From positions 9,039 to 73,038 of the forward strand of contig JBEKZL010000017.1 in assembly GCA_049509915.1 (NCBI GenBank): a stretch of DNA of 64,000 nt, written 5' to 3'. The notes beneath the pieces were generated by a model. It worked only from the letters and a program-made list of their open reading frames with translations. It was not told the origin of the DNA and did no database searches. Both the position numbers and the translations under genes were made by a program. Positions 35,409-44,135 of this stretch are shown one piece after another. Source of the stretch: JBEKYD01 sp049509915. Lineage in GTDB: Bacteria > Acidobacteriota > Terriglobia > Bryobacterales > Bryobacteraceae. Position 1 is the first letter of the stretch. The number at the start of each line of letters is the position of its first letter.

Positions 35409-35929
35409 GCTACCTCCACCTTTCGAGAACAGTCGATGGCCCGACCCTCGCGCAACGCGGTCTCCAGCAGCCAACCGGCGTCCACCGCCGCCGGCCCGCG
35501 CCGCGAGCGAACCGGCCCGGAACCTGGGAGAGAGATAACCAGCGTCGCGGCGGCGCCGCAGATGACGGTGGCCTCCTCGGCCCCGGCGCGTTGCTCGTAG
35601 CTGGCGACGAATCCGGGGTAGCGGAAGGTGGCAGTGAGGTTCGCCGGACCTCCCGGCGGGCTTGCCTGCGCACTGACCCAAACCGGCGCGGCGTCATCGA
35701 AAGCGAACTGTACGCAATCGATCCGATCGAGTAAGCGGCGGCGGGAGGCTCCCCCCACAACGCTGCGGCAAAAAACAATCCGGCCCAGTTGTCCGGCGCG
35801 CACTATTTCCCGTGCCCTCCGCCACACCAGGCCCGCGCGGACGAGTGTCGCGGCATTTCCCCGGAGTGGAAGCGAGGCGCCGGCGGCAGCCAGCAGAAAG
35901 GATCTGCGATCCAACCGTTGCTCCCTCAT
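35399..35929 (-). CDS. Tat-signal protein resembling the C-terminal half of Gfo/Idh/MocA oxidoreductases
   Basis: The ATG at 35929 opens with MREQRLDRRSFLLAAAGASL, a twin-arginine signal. The 176-residue product then reads like the substrate-domain half of secreted Gfo/Idh/MocA oxidoreductases: RAREIVRAGQLGRIVFCRSV, a beta strand set with FAFDDAAPVWVSAQ and NLTATFRYPGFVASYEQ. The N-terminal Rossmann NAD-binding domain with its GxGxxG motif and the catalytic EKP motif are absent. It may be a remnant fused behind a signal peptide by deletion, or a reduced binding protein. It leads the two-gene unit with yjbR. Confidence 0.55.
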   Translation of the reverse strand: MREQRLDRRSFLLAAAGASLPLRGNAATLVRAGLVWRRAREIVRAGQLGRIVFCRSVVGGASRRRLLDRIDCVQFAFDDAAPVWVSAQASPPGGPANLTATFRYPGFVASYEQRAGAEEATVICGAAATLVISLPGSGPVRSRRGPAAVDAGWLLETALREGRAIDCSRKVEVAWT

Positions 35930-36100
35930 TCCATCCTTTGTACCAAAGTGTGCGGATGCGCTATTGGCGTGCGGAATCTGACAATCCGGTTCCACCGCCG
36001 CGGCTTGGCTTGGTTTACTCTGGTAGGGAACACGTTTTCCGCGTGGGGTCATCCCTTTTCCGCAGGATTCTCTGGATACCAGTGCTAAAGAGGAGCGTGG

Positions 36101-37452
36101 ATGGAACTTCAATCCGATAGCAAGACCAGTGGCGGGCACCCCGCCTTTCGCGTCGATGTTCAGTTGCACCAGTTGCTCGTCGATAAGAACGCCAAGAACG
36201 GCAGCCGGCCGAAGAGCTTGGCGCCGCCTCCCGGCGAGCCGTTAACACTGCCGGAACCCATTTATCCGAACCGTCCGGAACTCCAAAGCCTGCCGGACCC
36301 CGACGTCTTTCCCGATAAGCGTTCGTGGGGCGCGCCCTACGTCTACCGCGCCGTGCGTGGCTGGATGTTCCCTTATCTTCGTTCCCGCTTTTATCCCGGC
36401 AGTTTCCATCCCATCATCGCTTACCTGTTTACCGAGTGGAAGTGTAATCTGGACTGTCATTACTGTTGGGCGTTCGACAACAGTGTCAAGGGCATGACTG
36501 AGGACGTGGCGCGGCACTCCATCGACTGGCTTCACGACAACGGCTGCCGTGTGTTGGCATTGATGGGGGGCGAACCGCTCCTGCGCCCGCAGTTCGTCCA
36601 TAAGGTGGTTGACTACGCCGCCAAGAAGGGCTTTTGGATCTACGTGCCCACCAATGGGCGGCTCTTGCGGCCCGACGTGATCGACCGGCTCGGAGACGCC
36701 GGCGTCGCCACCTTCAACCTGGCAGTCGACGCGGTCGACGAAAAGCCGGGCCTGCCCAAGGCGCTCGCTCCCATCCGAAAGTACTTCGATCACCTCGTGC
36801 GGCGGCAGTACCGCTACGGTTACACCGTGTTCTTCAACATGAATATCTGCCGCAATAACATGGACGATATCCGCCAGTTGACCGAAATCGCCCGCGAGCA
36901 CGCAATAACATGGACGATATCCGCCAGTTGACCGAAATCGCCCGCGAGCACCGTATCGCCACCGATTATCACATCAATGAAACTCCCATGATTGAGCCCG
37001 ATAATTTCGCGCACCTGGAGAACAATGTCACTTACATCCGGCAGGAAGATTGGCCCCAGGTCGACGAGTTGGTGGATTGGCTGATCGAAAAGAACAAGTC
37101 CGGTTACAAGATGGTGAACTCGGTTCAACGGCTGGACGAAATGCGCCAGTTCATGCGCGGCAAGCTGCAGGAGTGGAGCTGCCGGGCGGGCCACAACAAC
37201 GTGATCGTCCGCGTGGATGGGACGCTGGCCCCGTGTTTCCCGATGTATTCGGCTACTTACGATTGGGGCTCGGTGGGTGCGCACAAGTTCGAGACCAGGC
37301 AGCTCAATGAAATGAAGAAGGGCTGCCAGCCGCATTGCTTCTCCACTCTGAACCACAACCTGTCTTACTGTTACGACGCCACGCGCGTGATCAAGTGGAT
37401 GGGCAAGCAGGCTGCTCGTGGCTTCCAGGGCGCGACCGGAAGCTTTTCGTAG
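36101..37452 (+). pseudogene. Radical SAM protein gene interrupted by a 50-bp tandem duplication
   Basis: The first frame (from ATG 36101, with AAGAGGAG in front) encodes a radical SAM domain with CNLDCHYCW (C-x3-C-x2-C) near residue 113, LALMGGEPLLRP, YVPTNGRLLRPDVID and FNLAVDAVDE. It ends early at 36931. The second frame continues with a cysteine-rich SPASM-like tail: WSCRAGHNNVIVRVDGTLAP, CFPMYSAT, CQPHCFSTLNHNLSYCYD. The break is caused by an exact duplication of 36851-36900 as 36901-36950; removing one copy restores a continuous 433-residue protein. The normal enzyme would use SAM and an iron-sulfur cluster to start a radical reaction on an unknown substrate; a methyltransferase gene follows, suggesting a modification pathway. 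Confidence 0.85.
36851..36950. repeat. Exact 50-bp tandem duplication
   Basis: Positions 36851-36900 and 36901-36950 are identical (starting CGCAATAACATGGACGATAT). Fifty is not a multiple of three, so the duplication shifts the radical SAM frame. Confidence 0.98.
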
Positions 37453-37555
37453 AGGGAGAAAACAGAAGCCGGGACTGTGCGTTTCCGGCGCACGCATAAC
37501 TAGCGTTAATGCTATATCCCAAAGCTATAAATTTGCTAAATCCGGCGCCGAGGCT

Positions 37556-37561
37556 CATAAT
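37556..37561 (+). promoter_or_regulatory. -10 box placed for a leaderless methyltransferase mRNA
   Basis: CATAAT at 37556-37561 ends exactly 6 nt before the GTG at 37568, the same spacing as at 7778 and 25394. No ribosome binding site precedes the GTG. Confidence 0.45.
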
Positions 37562-37567
37562 TCAAGT

Positions 37568-38308
37568 GTGAGCGACTCAATTACGATAAGCAACCGTCCA
37601 GATAAGGTCTGGCAGACCTCCGCTCTGGTGGCTACCTACCTGGAAGGAGTGCGCGGCGGGATTCCTCTGGCCCAAGAGCAGATCGACGTCATGCTGCGCC
37701 TGATTGCGGCCGCGGGCGGGGAGCGGGCTCTTTCGTTTCTCGACCTCGGTTGCGGCGACGGCGTGCTGGGCAACGCGGTGCTCGACCGCTTCCCGTCGGC
37801 TCGGGGCGTGCTGGCGGATTTCTCGGCGCCGATGCTCGACGCCGCGCAACGCCGCCTGGCTCAGTATGCCGGCCGCGCGCAATATGTGCACGCCGACTAC
37901 GCTTCGCTGGACTGGGTCGATGCCGTCCGCCCCTTTGCGCCTTTCGACGCGGTGGTGTCCGGCTATTCCATCCACCATCAACCGGACCGGCGTAAGCGCC
38001 AGGTATACGGCGAAATATATGGCCTCTTGGCCGCCGGCGGCGTGTTCGTCAATGTGGAACACGTGTCGTCGCCGACCGAATGGCTGGCCGCCATGCAGGA
38101 CGAGTTGTTCGTCGACAACCTCCACGCCATCCATCCCGGCCAAACCCGCGCCGAGGTGGCGGCTGTCTATTACAACCGCTCCGATAAGGCCGCCAATATT
38201 TTGGCGCCCGTCGAACTGCAATGCCAGTGGCTGCGCGAAATCGGATTTACCGACGTGGATTGCTACCTGAAAATCTTCGAGGAAGCCGTCTTCGGAGGAC
38301 GGAAGTAG
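37568..38308 (+). CDS. Class I SAM-dependent methyltransferase
   Basis: The GTG at 37568 is chosen because the protein similarity begins there (VSDSITISNRPDKVWQTSAL); upstream in-frame sequence looks random. The 246-residue product has motif I FLDLGCGDGVLGNAVLDRFP, motif post-I GVLADFSAPMLDAAQRRL, YVHADYASLDW and VVSGYSIHHQPDRRK. It belongs to the large Methyltransf_25-like group; the acceptor cannot be read from sequence. It lies 115 bp downstream of the broken radical SAM gene. Its promoter within that gap suggests that it is transcribed on its own. Confidence 0.88.
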   Translation: MSDSITISNRPDKVWQTSALVATYLEGVRGGIPLAQEQIDVMLRLIAAAGGERALSFLDLGCGDGVLGNAVLDRFPSARGVLADFSAPMLDAAQRRLAQYAGRAQYVHADYASLDWVDAVRPFAPFDAVVSGYSIHHQPDRRKRQVYGEIYGLLAAGGVFVNVEHVSSPTEWLAAMQDELFVDNLHAIHPGQTRAEVAAVYYNRSDKAANILAPVELQCQWLREIGFTDVDCYLKIFEEAVFGGRK

Positions 38309-38369
38309 GACAGGCGATCGCTTTTTGTCGCCTGTCGCCGCCTGGTTCTGGCTTCCACCTTCTACCTTC

Positions 38370-39332
38370 TCAACATCGACTGCCTTTGTCGATGTTGGCA
38401 CTTGCCCGGTACCACTCCAGCGTTCGCCGCATGCCTTCCTCGAAGCTGAACCTCGGCGCGTGGCCCAGGTCGCGCACCGCCAAAGTCGTATCGGCTTGGG
38501 AGTCGTGTACATCTCCCGCTCGCGGAGGGCCGTAGAGCGCCGGTATTTCGACCCCCTCCAGCTTTTCGAGCAGCGCCCACGCCTGGTTGAGCGTAATGCA
38601 CCCGCCGTTGCCGCCGTTGTACAGCTTGCCGGAGACGTTGGGCGCGCGCGCCGCCTTCAGGTTTAGCTCGGCCACGTCCTCCACGTAGGTGAAATCGCGG
38701 GACTGGCTGCCGTCGCCGAAAATCGTGGGCTGGGTGCGCTCCAGGATCGCCTTCATGAACAGGGACAGCACCCCCGAATAGGGGCTGCCGGGGTCCTGCC
38801 GCGGGCCGTAAACATTGAAGTAGCGCAGCGCCACCGTTTCCAGGCCGAAAACCGACGAAAAGACGTTCATGTAATACTCGCCCACCAGCTTTTGCAGCGC
38901 GTAGGGAGATTTGGGCCGCGGTATCATGCACTCTTGTTTGGGCAATACTTCCGTGTCGCCGTACGCCGAGGACGAAGCCGCGTAGACCACCCGCCCCACC
39001 TTTCCCTCGCGCGCCGCCCGCAGCACGTTGAACGTCCCGTTGATATTCACGTCGTGCGAGGGCACCGGCTCGTCGATGGAGCGCGGCACCGACGGGATAG
39101 CCGCTTCGTGGAATACCACCGCGGCGCCGCGGACGAGCGGTGCGATTTCTTCGTAGTTGCGAATGTCCGACTTTTGAAAATCGACCGCGCCGCGCACCTC
39201 CTCCAGGTTCGATTCGCTGCCCGACAGCAGGTTATCGATGACAACGATCCGGCGCGCTCCCTCGGCGAGGAGCGCCCGCACGATAGCGGAACCGATGAAC
39301 CCGGCTCCTCCGGTAACGACGTAGTGGCTCAT
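38370..39332 (-). CDS. NAD-dependent nucleotide-sugar epimerase/dehydratase
   Basis: The 320-residue extended short-chain dehydrogenase has YVVTGGAGFIGSAIVRALL at the N-terminus, AASSSAYGDTEVLPKQE, the catalytic YxxxK in SPYALQKLVGEYY, and ALRYFNVYGPRQDP. The pattern is closest to UDP-glucose or UDP-GlcNAc 4-epimerases (GalE/WbpP-like); substrate cannot be fixed. It overlaps the upstream TIM-barrel gene by 4 nt (ATGA), so the two form an operon for sugar metabolism or surface polysaccharide supply. Confidence 0.9.
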   Translation of the reverse strand: MSHYVVTGGAGFIGSAIVRALLAEGARRIVVIDNLLSGSESNLEEVRGAVDFQKSDIRNYEEIAPLVRGAAVVFHEAAIPSVPRSIDEPVPSHDVNINGTFNVLRAAREGKVGRVVYAASSSAYGDTEVLPKQECMIPRPKSPYALQKLVGEYYMNVFSSVFGLETVALRYFNVYGPRQDPGSPYSGVLSLFMKAILERTQPTIFGDGSQSRDFTYVEDVAELNLKAARAPNVSGKLYNGGNGGCITLNQAWALLEKLEGVEIPALYGPPRAGDVHDSQADTTLAVRDLGHAPRFSFEEGMRRTLEWYRASANIDKGSRC

Positions 39333-40189
39333 AACGTGTGACTGTCCAGTTGGGTGATTTCAGATTCCAGATGACGCAGCGATTCGCCCGCGATGCGCTC
39401 GGCGCCGGGAGTAAAGTCGAAAGCTTCCAGCGAAATCCAGCCGCGGTAGCCGCGCCGCCGCAGCACCTCCAATACCGGCTTGAAGTCGTAACCGCGGCTC
39501 GCCACGGGCGATCCGCAGTGGCGCCCGTCCAGCTCATTGACGTGTACGTGGCGGATATAGGGGAAGTAGCGCTCCACCAGCGCGGCATGAGGTTCGGCCT
39601 CGTCAACGGCATTGTGCACGTCGAACATGGTGCCGACGGCCCGGCTTGAGATCTCATCCACGATGGCGACGGCTTCCGCCAGCGTCTCGACGACGTCCGA
39701 TTGGGCGATGGGCAGCGCCTCCACCAGCACCGTAACGCCGCGCGCTTCGGCGTCGGGCGCCACTGAGCGCAGACCGTCGATGAAATGGCGCGTCGCTTCC
39801 GCCCGCGTCAGCCCGCCGGTGGTCGATCGCTGCCGGGGCGACCCGAAAACCATTACCGCGTCCGGACCCAGGTCGGCCGCCAGGCGGATCAGTTCGCGAA
39901 TGTGATCCCAGCTCCGCGCGCGCAACGCGTCATCCGGCGTGGTCACGTGCAGTCCCTTGGGACTGACCATGAGCCAGTGTAAACCGGCAAATGCCAGGCC
40001 CTCGCCCGCCATCGCCGCCCGGTATTCGCGGCGCCGGCCGGCGCCAATGTCCGCCGGGCGCTCCGCCAGCGTGAAAGGAGCGATCTCGATGCCCGTATAC
40101 CCCGCCCGCCGGATCGCCTTGGCGGTATCGGCAAACGAGCGTCCCTCAAACGCCTCGTTGCACATGGATTGCCGAAATACGAAGGGCAT
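39329..40189 (-). CDS. Sugar phosphate isomerase/epimerase-like TIM-barrel protein
   Basis: The ATG at 40189 gives 286 residues of the xylose-isomerase-like AP-endonuclease-2 fold: FRQSMCNEAFEGRSFADTAK, GYTGIEIAPFTLAER, LHWLMVSPKGLHVTTPD, VLVEALPIAQSDVVET, TMFDVHNAVDEAEP with metal-site Asp and His, YIRHVHVNELDGRHCG, and GWISLEAFDFTPGAER. Members isomerise or epimerise keto sugars, but many have unknown substrates. Translation is coupled to the downstream epimerase. Confidence 0.88.
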   Translation of the reverse strand: MPFVFRQSMCNEAFEGRSFADTAKAIRRAGYTGIEIAPFTLAERPADIGAGRRREYRAAMAGEGLAFAGLHWLMVSPKGLHVTTPDDALRARSWDHIRELIRLAADLGPDAVMVFGSPRQRSTTGGLTRAEATRHFIDGLRSVAPDAEARGVTVLVEALPIAQSDVVETLAEAVAIVDEISSRAVGTMFDVHNAVDEAEPHAALVERYFPYIRHVHVNELDGRHCGSPVASRGYDFKPVLEVLRRRGYRGWISLEAFDFTPGAERIAGESLRHLESEITQLDSHTL

Positions 40190-40331
40190 AAACAACTAGT
40201 GTACGATGGCCCGGTTTGGTATTGCGGGCCAGCGTTGCCCGGCGGCAACGTGCGGGGCCGTCCGGTAGCCGTAGCCGTCGCTCAGGATGGCTCGCTGATC
40301 GCATTGTCTAGCGGGTGAGTTATGGGAAGTG

Positions 40332-40353
40332 GGACAGGCCTCCTCGCCTGTCC
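40332..40353. repeat. Short GGACAGGC hairpin
   Basis: GGACAGGC (40332-40339) pairs with GCCTGTCC (40346-40353). It lies in the 192-bp gap between the TIM-barrel gene start and the coiled-coil gene end and is a single-hairpin relative of the repeat family. Confidence 0.5.
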
Positions 40354-40381
40354 ACGGCGCGACTGAGAATATTTGCGAGGT

Positions 40382-40699
40382 TTATTGCGGACGGTCTTCG
40401 AGTTTCGTGACGCGCTCCGAAAGGGCCTCCATTTCCAGATCGATAGCACGGAGCGCTGCCGCGTGGGTGCGTAGGCGGGCCTCCGTGGGAGAAGCCCATT
40501 TGTGGAATTCAGTTAGCATCGTGGTCTCGACCCGTTCCAACTTCTGGTCCGGTTGCTCGAACTTCTGGTCCACTTGCGCGAACTTCTGGTCCACTCGCTC
40601 GAACCGCTGGTCCACTTGCTCGAATCTCTGCTCAAACCTCTGGTACAGGTGATCCAGTTGTTGGCCAAGCCACTGCTTGTCCTGGCCAGTCAGGCTCAT
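40382..40699 (-). CDS. Small coiled-coil protein with exact heptad repeats
   Basis: The 105-residue protein contains tandem 7-residue repeats of the form D-Q-[RK]-F-[EA]-[RQ]-V: QRFEQVDQRFERVDQKFAQV, DQKFEQPDQKLERV. The DNA shows matching 21-bp tandem repeats at about 40540-40640. The protein is predicted to be one long coiled coil without membrane or signal segments. Length of the array could vary between strains. Such heptad proteins recur in acidobacterial genomes with unknown function. It follows the efflux operon by 49 nt and may be co-transcribed by read-through. Confidence 0.75.
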   Translation of the reverse strand: MSLTGQDKQWLGQQLDHLYQRFEQRFEQVDQRFERVDQKFAQVDQKFEQPDQKLERVETTMLTEFHKWASPTEARLRTHAAALRAIDLEMEALSERVTKLEDRPQ

Positions 40700-40748
40700 G
40701 GTTCATTATCCTCCGATTCTCGGTATATTGGGAGGTCTGCGCCACTAG

Positions 40749-41903
40749 TCAGTCCAAACTTTTATGAAACCTCACCGTGCTTAGCCCCAGCACGGCGACT
40801 CCGTACACCGCCAGCGCCGCCATTTGCGGCCATAGCGTGGCCGCGCCCGTGCCCTTCAGAAAGATGCCGCGCAGGATCTCGATGAAGTAGCGCAGCGGGT
40901 TCAGATACGTCAGCCACTGCACCACCACCGGCATGTTGCGGATGGGGAACGCGAATCCGCTCAGCATGAAGGCCGGCGTGGAGAAGAAAAAATTCCCCAT
41001 CATGGCCTGCTGCTGGGTGTGGGAAACGGTGGACAGGAACAGCCCCGCGCCCAGGCTCGTCATCAGAAACAGCGTGGCGCAACAGAACAGCAGCGGAATG
41101 CTGCCCCGCAGCGGGATATGGAAAATCAGCAGCGCGGCGGTGGTGACCAGCGCCACCTGCACCCAGCCGACCAGGGCGAACGGCAGAGTCTTGCCCAGCA
41201 TCAGCTCCAGCGGCTTCACCGGCGTCACCATCAACTGCTCCATGGTCCCGATTTCCTTTTCGCGTACGATGGCCATGGCCGTGAGCATCAGCGTAACCAG
41301 CATAATGATATTCGCCACCACGCCGGGGACAAAATAGTTGCGGCTGTACAAATCCGGGTTGAACCACACCCGGGTTTGCGCCGTAACGGTCGGCAGACCC
41401 GGATTAGCCGGCGACACCGCGCCCCGCATCAGCAGGCGGCTGTTCTGCTGCTGGGCCGACAGCGAATTTCCGAACTCCGTCACCACGCTCGCCGCGTAGC
41501 TTGAAACCAGCGACGCCGTGTTGGAATTGGTGCCGTCGATCAGCACCTGCACCTGCGCGTCTCCGCCGCGGCGCAGGTTGCGCTCGAATTCCGGCAGAAT
41601 GCGCACTACCGCCTGCGCCTGGCCGCGGTCGAGCGTGTTTTGCACGTCCTCCTCGTTCCGCGCCAGCGCTACTACATCGAAGCGGCCCGAGCCCTCGAAG
41701 CGCTCGCGCAGCTCGCGGCTGGCGGGCGTGCGGTCCAGGTCCATCCAGGCGATGCGCGCATGGTCCACGTCCAGGTTCACGGCGAAGCCGAACACCACGA
41801 GCTGAATCATCGGCGGCAGGAACAACAGAAACCGCATGCGCGGATCGCGCAAGGCCTGGATCAGTTCCTTGCGCAGAATGATGACGATCCGTTCCCAACT
41901 CAT
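40749..41903 (-). CDS. ABC-2 type efflux permease (YbhR/YbhS-like), second copy
   Basis: The 384-residue permease has one N-terminal helix (FLLFLPPMIQLVVFGFAVNL), a large periplasmic domain (about 45-180) and five C-terminal helices with the family motif REKEIGTMEQLMVTPVKPLE. It forms the channel of a tripartite ABC exporter, presumably as a heterodimer with the neighbouring permease. The ATG follows the stop of the upstream permease directly (TAAATG), so translation is coupled. It is the last gene of the efflux operon. Confidence 0.93.
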   Translation of the reverse strand: MSWERIVIILRKELIQALRDPRMRFLLFLPPMIQLVVFGFAVNLDVDHARIAWMDLDRTPASRELRERFEGSGRFDVVALARNEEDVQNTLDRGQAQAVVRILPEFERNLRRGGDAQVQVLIDGTNSNTASLVSSYAASVVTEFGNSLSAQQQNSRLLMRGAVSPANPGLPTVTAQTRVWFNPDLYSRNYFVPGVVANIIMLVTLMLTAMAIVREKEIGTMEQLMVTPVKPLELMLGKTLPFALVGWVQVALVTTAALLIFHIPLRGSIPLLFCCATLFLMTSLGAGLFLSTVSHTQQQAMMGNFFFSTPAFMLSGFAFPIRNMPVVVQWLTYLNPLRYFIEILRGIFLKGTGAATLWPQMAALAVYGVAVLGLSTVRFHKSLD

Positions 41904-43043
41904 TTATGCCACCTTCTGATTCAACTTGCGCGTGGCCGCCCACGCGATCAGGGCCGCGAACGCGGCCAGAAAAACATATTCCTTCCACAACACGGACAAT
42001 CCGACGCCCTTCAGGAACACGCCTTTCATGATCGTCACCACGTAGCGCGCCGGGATGATGAAGGTTACCGCCTGAATCACTTTCGGCATGGTGTCGATCG
42101 AATACACGAACCCGGACAGCAGGAACGCCGGCAGAAACGAGCTGAGCACGCCCATCTGGTAGGCCTGTAACTGGGTCTTCGAAACCGCCGAAATAAAGAT
42201 GCCCCAGAACAGCACGCCGAACAGAAACAGACCGGTGCCCGCCGCCACCAGCAGCAGGCTGCCGCGCAAAGGCACGGTGAATACGAACAGGCCTACCAGC
42301 AGCGCCACCACCGAATCCGCCGCGCCCACCACCGAGTACGCCAGCATCTTGCCCAGTACGATTTCCACCGGCCGCAGCGGCGTGGAAAGCAGTTGCTCCA
42401 GCGTTCCCATTTCCAGTTCCCGCGCGATGGTCAGCGAGGTCAGCAGCGCCGAGATAATTTGCAGAATCACCGCGATCAGTCCCGGCACCACGTAGTTCTT
42501 CGATTCCAGCGAGCTGTTGTACCATACCCGCAGGCGCAGGTCGATAGGCGTGCCCCCGCGCTGTCCGGCCCGGCGATTCTGGGCGTCCGCCCGCAGGGTG
42601 AGCGAATAATCGTTGACCACGCTTTCGGCGTAACCGAGAGCGATCGAAGCCGTGTTGGAGTCGCTGCCGTCCAGCAGTAGCTGCACCGGCGCCACCCGCC
42701 CGGAGCCTTCCTGCTTGCCGTAGTCGCGAGGTATCACCACCCCCAGCAGGACGCTGCCGCGGTCAATGTCGCGCTCGATCGACGCATATTCGCGCACGTA
42801 GCCCAGCACGTCGAAATAGCGCGAAGCCTGGAATTGTTTGATCAGGTCGCGGCTGGCCTCGGTATCCGACTGGTCGTAAATCAAAGTGGGAATATGATCC
42901 ACGTCCAGGCTCAAGGCGTAGCCGTAGAGCAGCAGCATCATCACCGGCAAAAACAGCGCTAGCGACAGACTGCGCTTGTCGCGCACGATGTGGCGCAGTT
43001 CCTTGATCCAGATGGCCCGCAGTCGCCGCAGTCTACTCCGCAT
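41904..43043 (-). CDS. ABC-2 type efflux permease (YbhR/YbhS-like), first copy
   Basis: The ATG at 43043 (MRSRLRRLRAIWIKELRHIV) is chosen by comparison with its paralogue. The 379-residue protein has the same layout: helix LALFLPVMMLLLYGYALSLD, periplasmic domain, and the motif ARELEMGTLEQLLSTPLRPV before the last helices. It is paired with the following permease. The 153-bp gap upstream of it holds the paired inverted repeat at 43058-43151. Confidence 0.93.
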   Translation of the reverse strand: MRSRLRRLRAIWIKELRHIVRDKRSLSLALFLPVMMLLLYGYALSLDVDHIPTLIYDQSDTEASRDLIKQFQASRYFDVLGYVREYASIERDIDRGSVLLGVVIPRDYGKQEGSGRVAPVQLLLDGSDSNTASIALGYAESVVNDYSLTLRADAQNRRAGQRGGTPIDLRLRVWYNSSLESKNYVVPGLIAVILQIISALLTSLTIARELEMGTLEQLLSTPLRPVEIVLGKMLAYSVVGAADSVVALLVGLFVFTVPLRGSLLLVAAGTGLFLFGVLFWGIFISAVSKTQLQAYQMGVLSSFLPAFLLSGFVYSIDTMPKVIQAVTFIIPARYVVTIMKGVFLKGVGLSVLWKEYVFLAAFAALIAWAATRKLNQKVA

Positions 43044-43057
43044 GGGAACCACCCTTC

Positions 43058-43151
43058 GTGGGACAGGCGATTCGCCTGCCCTCTTCCGCGTTCCGCGCAG
43101 CGGACGCGGCGAGCGTCGCTCGACCGCCGGCAGGCGAATCGCCCGCCCCAC
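43058..43151. repeat. Paired inverted GTGGGACAGGC element inside the efflux operon
   Basis: GTGGGACAGGCGATTCGCCT (from 43058, arm to 43080) recurs in reverse complement at 43129-43151 with two differences. Each arm is a small palindrome itself. About 48 bp with a further CCGCG/CGCGG stem lie between. It separates the ATP-binding protein gene from the first permease on one transcript. Confidence 0.8.
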
Positions 43152-43196
43152 AACAAAACAAGACAGGCCGCGAGGCCCGTCCCACTATGCGCCCCC

Positions 43197-44135
43197 TCAT
43201 GCCGCCTTCCTTTCCTCGGCCTCGATCATGGCTACGAAAACATCTTCCATGGAGGGCTCGATCCGCTCCAGCCTCCCGATCTCGATCTTGCCCGCCAGCG
43301 CCTGCCGAATGGCGGCGGCGCCGCGCTCCCGGTCGTCCACCGTAACGTGCAGACCACTGCCGAACATGGCCACATCGTGTACACCCGCGAGCCCTTCGAG
43401 CGCGCGCATGGTCGCCAGTAAGTCGCCGGTCTGGAGTTGGAACAGGTTGTGCGACGTCAGGTTCCGCTTCAGCTCGGCCGGCGTGCCCAGGGCGATCACT
43501 TTTCCCCGGTACATCAACGCCAGCCGGTTGCAGTACTCGGCTTCATCCATGTAGTGGGTGGAAACGAAAATGGTGTGGCCGGTCGAGGAAAGGTCGCGGA
43601 TCAGCGCCCAGAACGACTGCCGCGCGATCGGGTCCACGCCCGAAGTAGGCTCGTCCAGAAACAGCACCGAAGGATCGTGCAGAATGGCGCAGCCCAGCGC
43701 CAGCCGCTGCTTCCAACCCCCCGAAAGCGTGCGCGTCAGGGCCGACCGGCGTTCTTCGATTCCCGCCATTTCCAGAACGTAACGCTTCCGCTCAGCCCGC
43801 CGCGCCCGCTCCACGCCATAGATCCCGCTGAAAAAGTCGATGTTCTCCTCCACGGTCAGGTCGTCGTAGAGCGAAAACTTCTGCGACATATAGCCGATGT
43901 TGCGGCGGATCTCTTCGGCCTGGGTGTGTACGTCCTGCCCGCCCACTTCGGCCCGGCCGGAAGTCGGCGCCAGCAGGCCGCACAGAATCCGGATGGTGGT
44001 CGACTTCCCCGCCCCGTTCGGCCCCAGAAAACCGAAAATTTCACCCTTGGGAACCTGTAGTGAAACGCGGTCCACCGCCACGAACGAGCCGAAGGTCTTG
44101 GTGAGGTTGTCGATTTCCACCGCCCAGCCGCTCAT
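43197..44135 (-). CDS. ABC exporter ATP-binding protein, second copy
   Basis: The ATG at 44135 overlaps the upstream gene by 4 nt. The 312-residue ATPase has Walker A GPNGAGKST, a Q-loop in YMSQKFSLYDDLTV, the signature LSGGWKQRLALG, Walker B VLFLDEPTSGVDP and the H-loop VSTHYMDEAE, plus a C-terminal extension of about 80 residues. It corresponds to one half of E. coli YbhF, which carries two ATPase domains in one chain. Confidence 0.95.
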   Translation of the reverse strand: MSGWAVEIDNLTKTFGSFVAVDRVSLQVPKGEIFGFLGPNGAGKSTTIRILCGLLAPTSGRAEVGGQDVHTQAEEIRRNIGYMSQKFSLYDDLTVEENIDFFSGIYGVERARRAERKRYVLEMAGIEERRSALTRTLSGGWKQRLALGCAILHDPSVLFLDEPTSGVDPIARQSFWALIRDLSSTGHTIFVSTHYMDEAEYCNRLALMYRGKVIALGTPAELKRNLTSHNLFQLQTGDLLATMRALEGLAGVHDVAMFGSGLHVTVDDRERGAAAIRQALAGKIEIGRLERIEPSMEDVFVAMIEAEERKAA

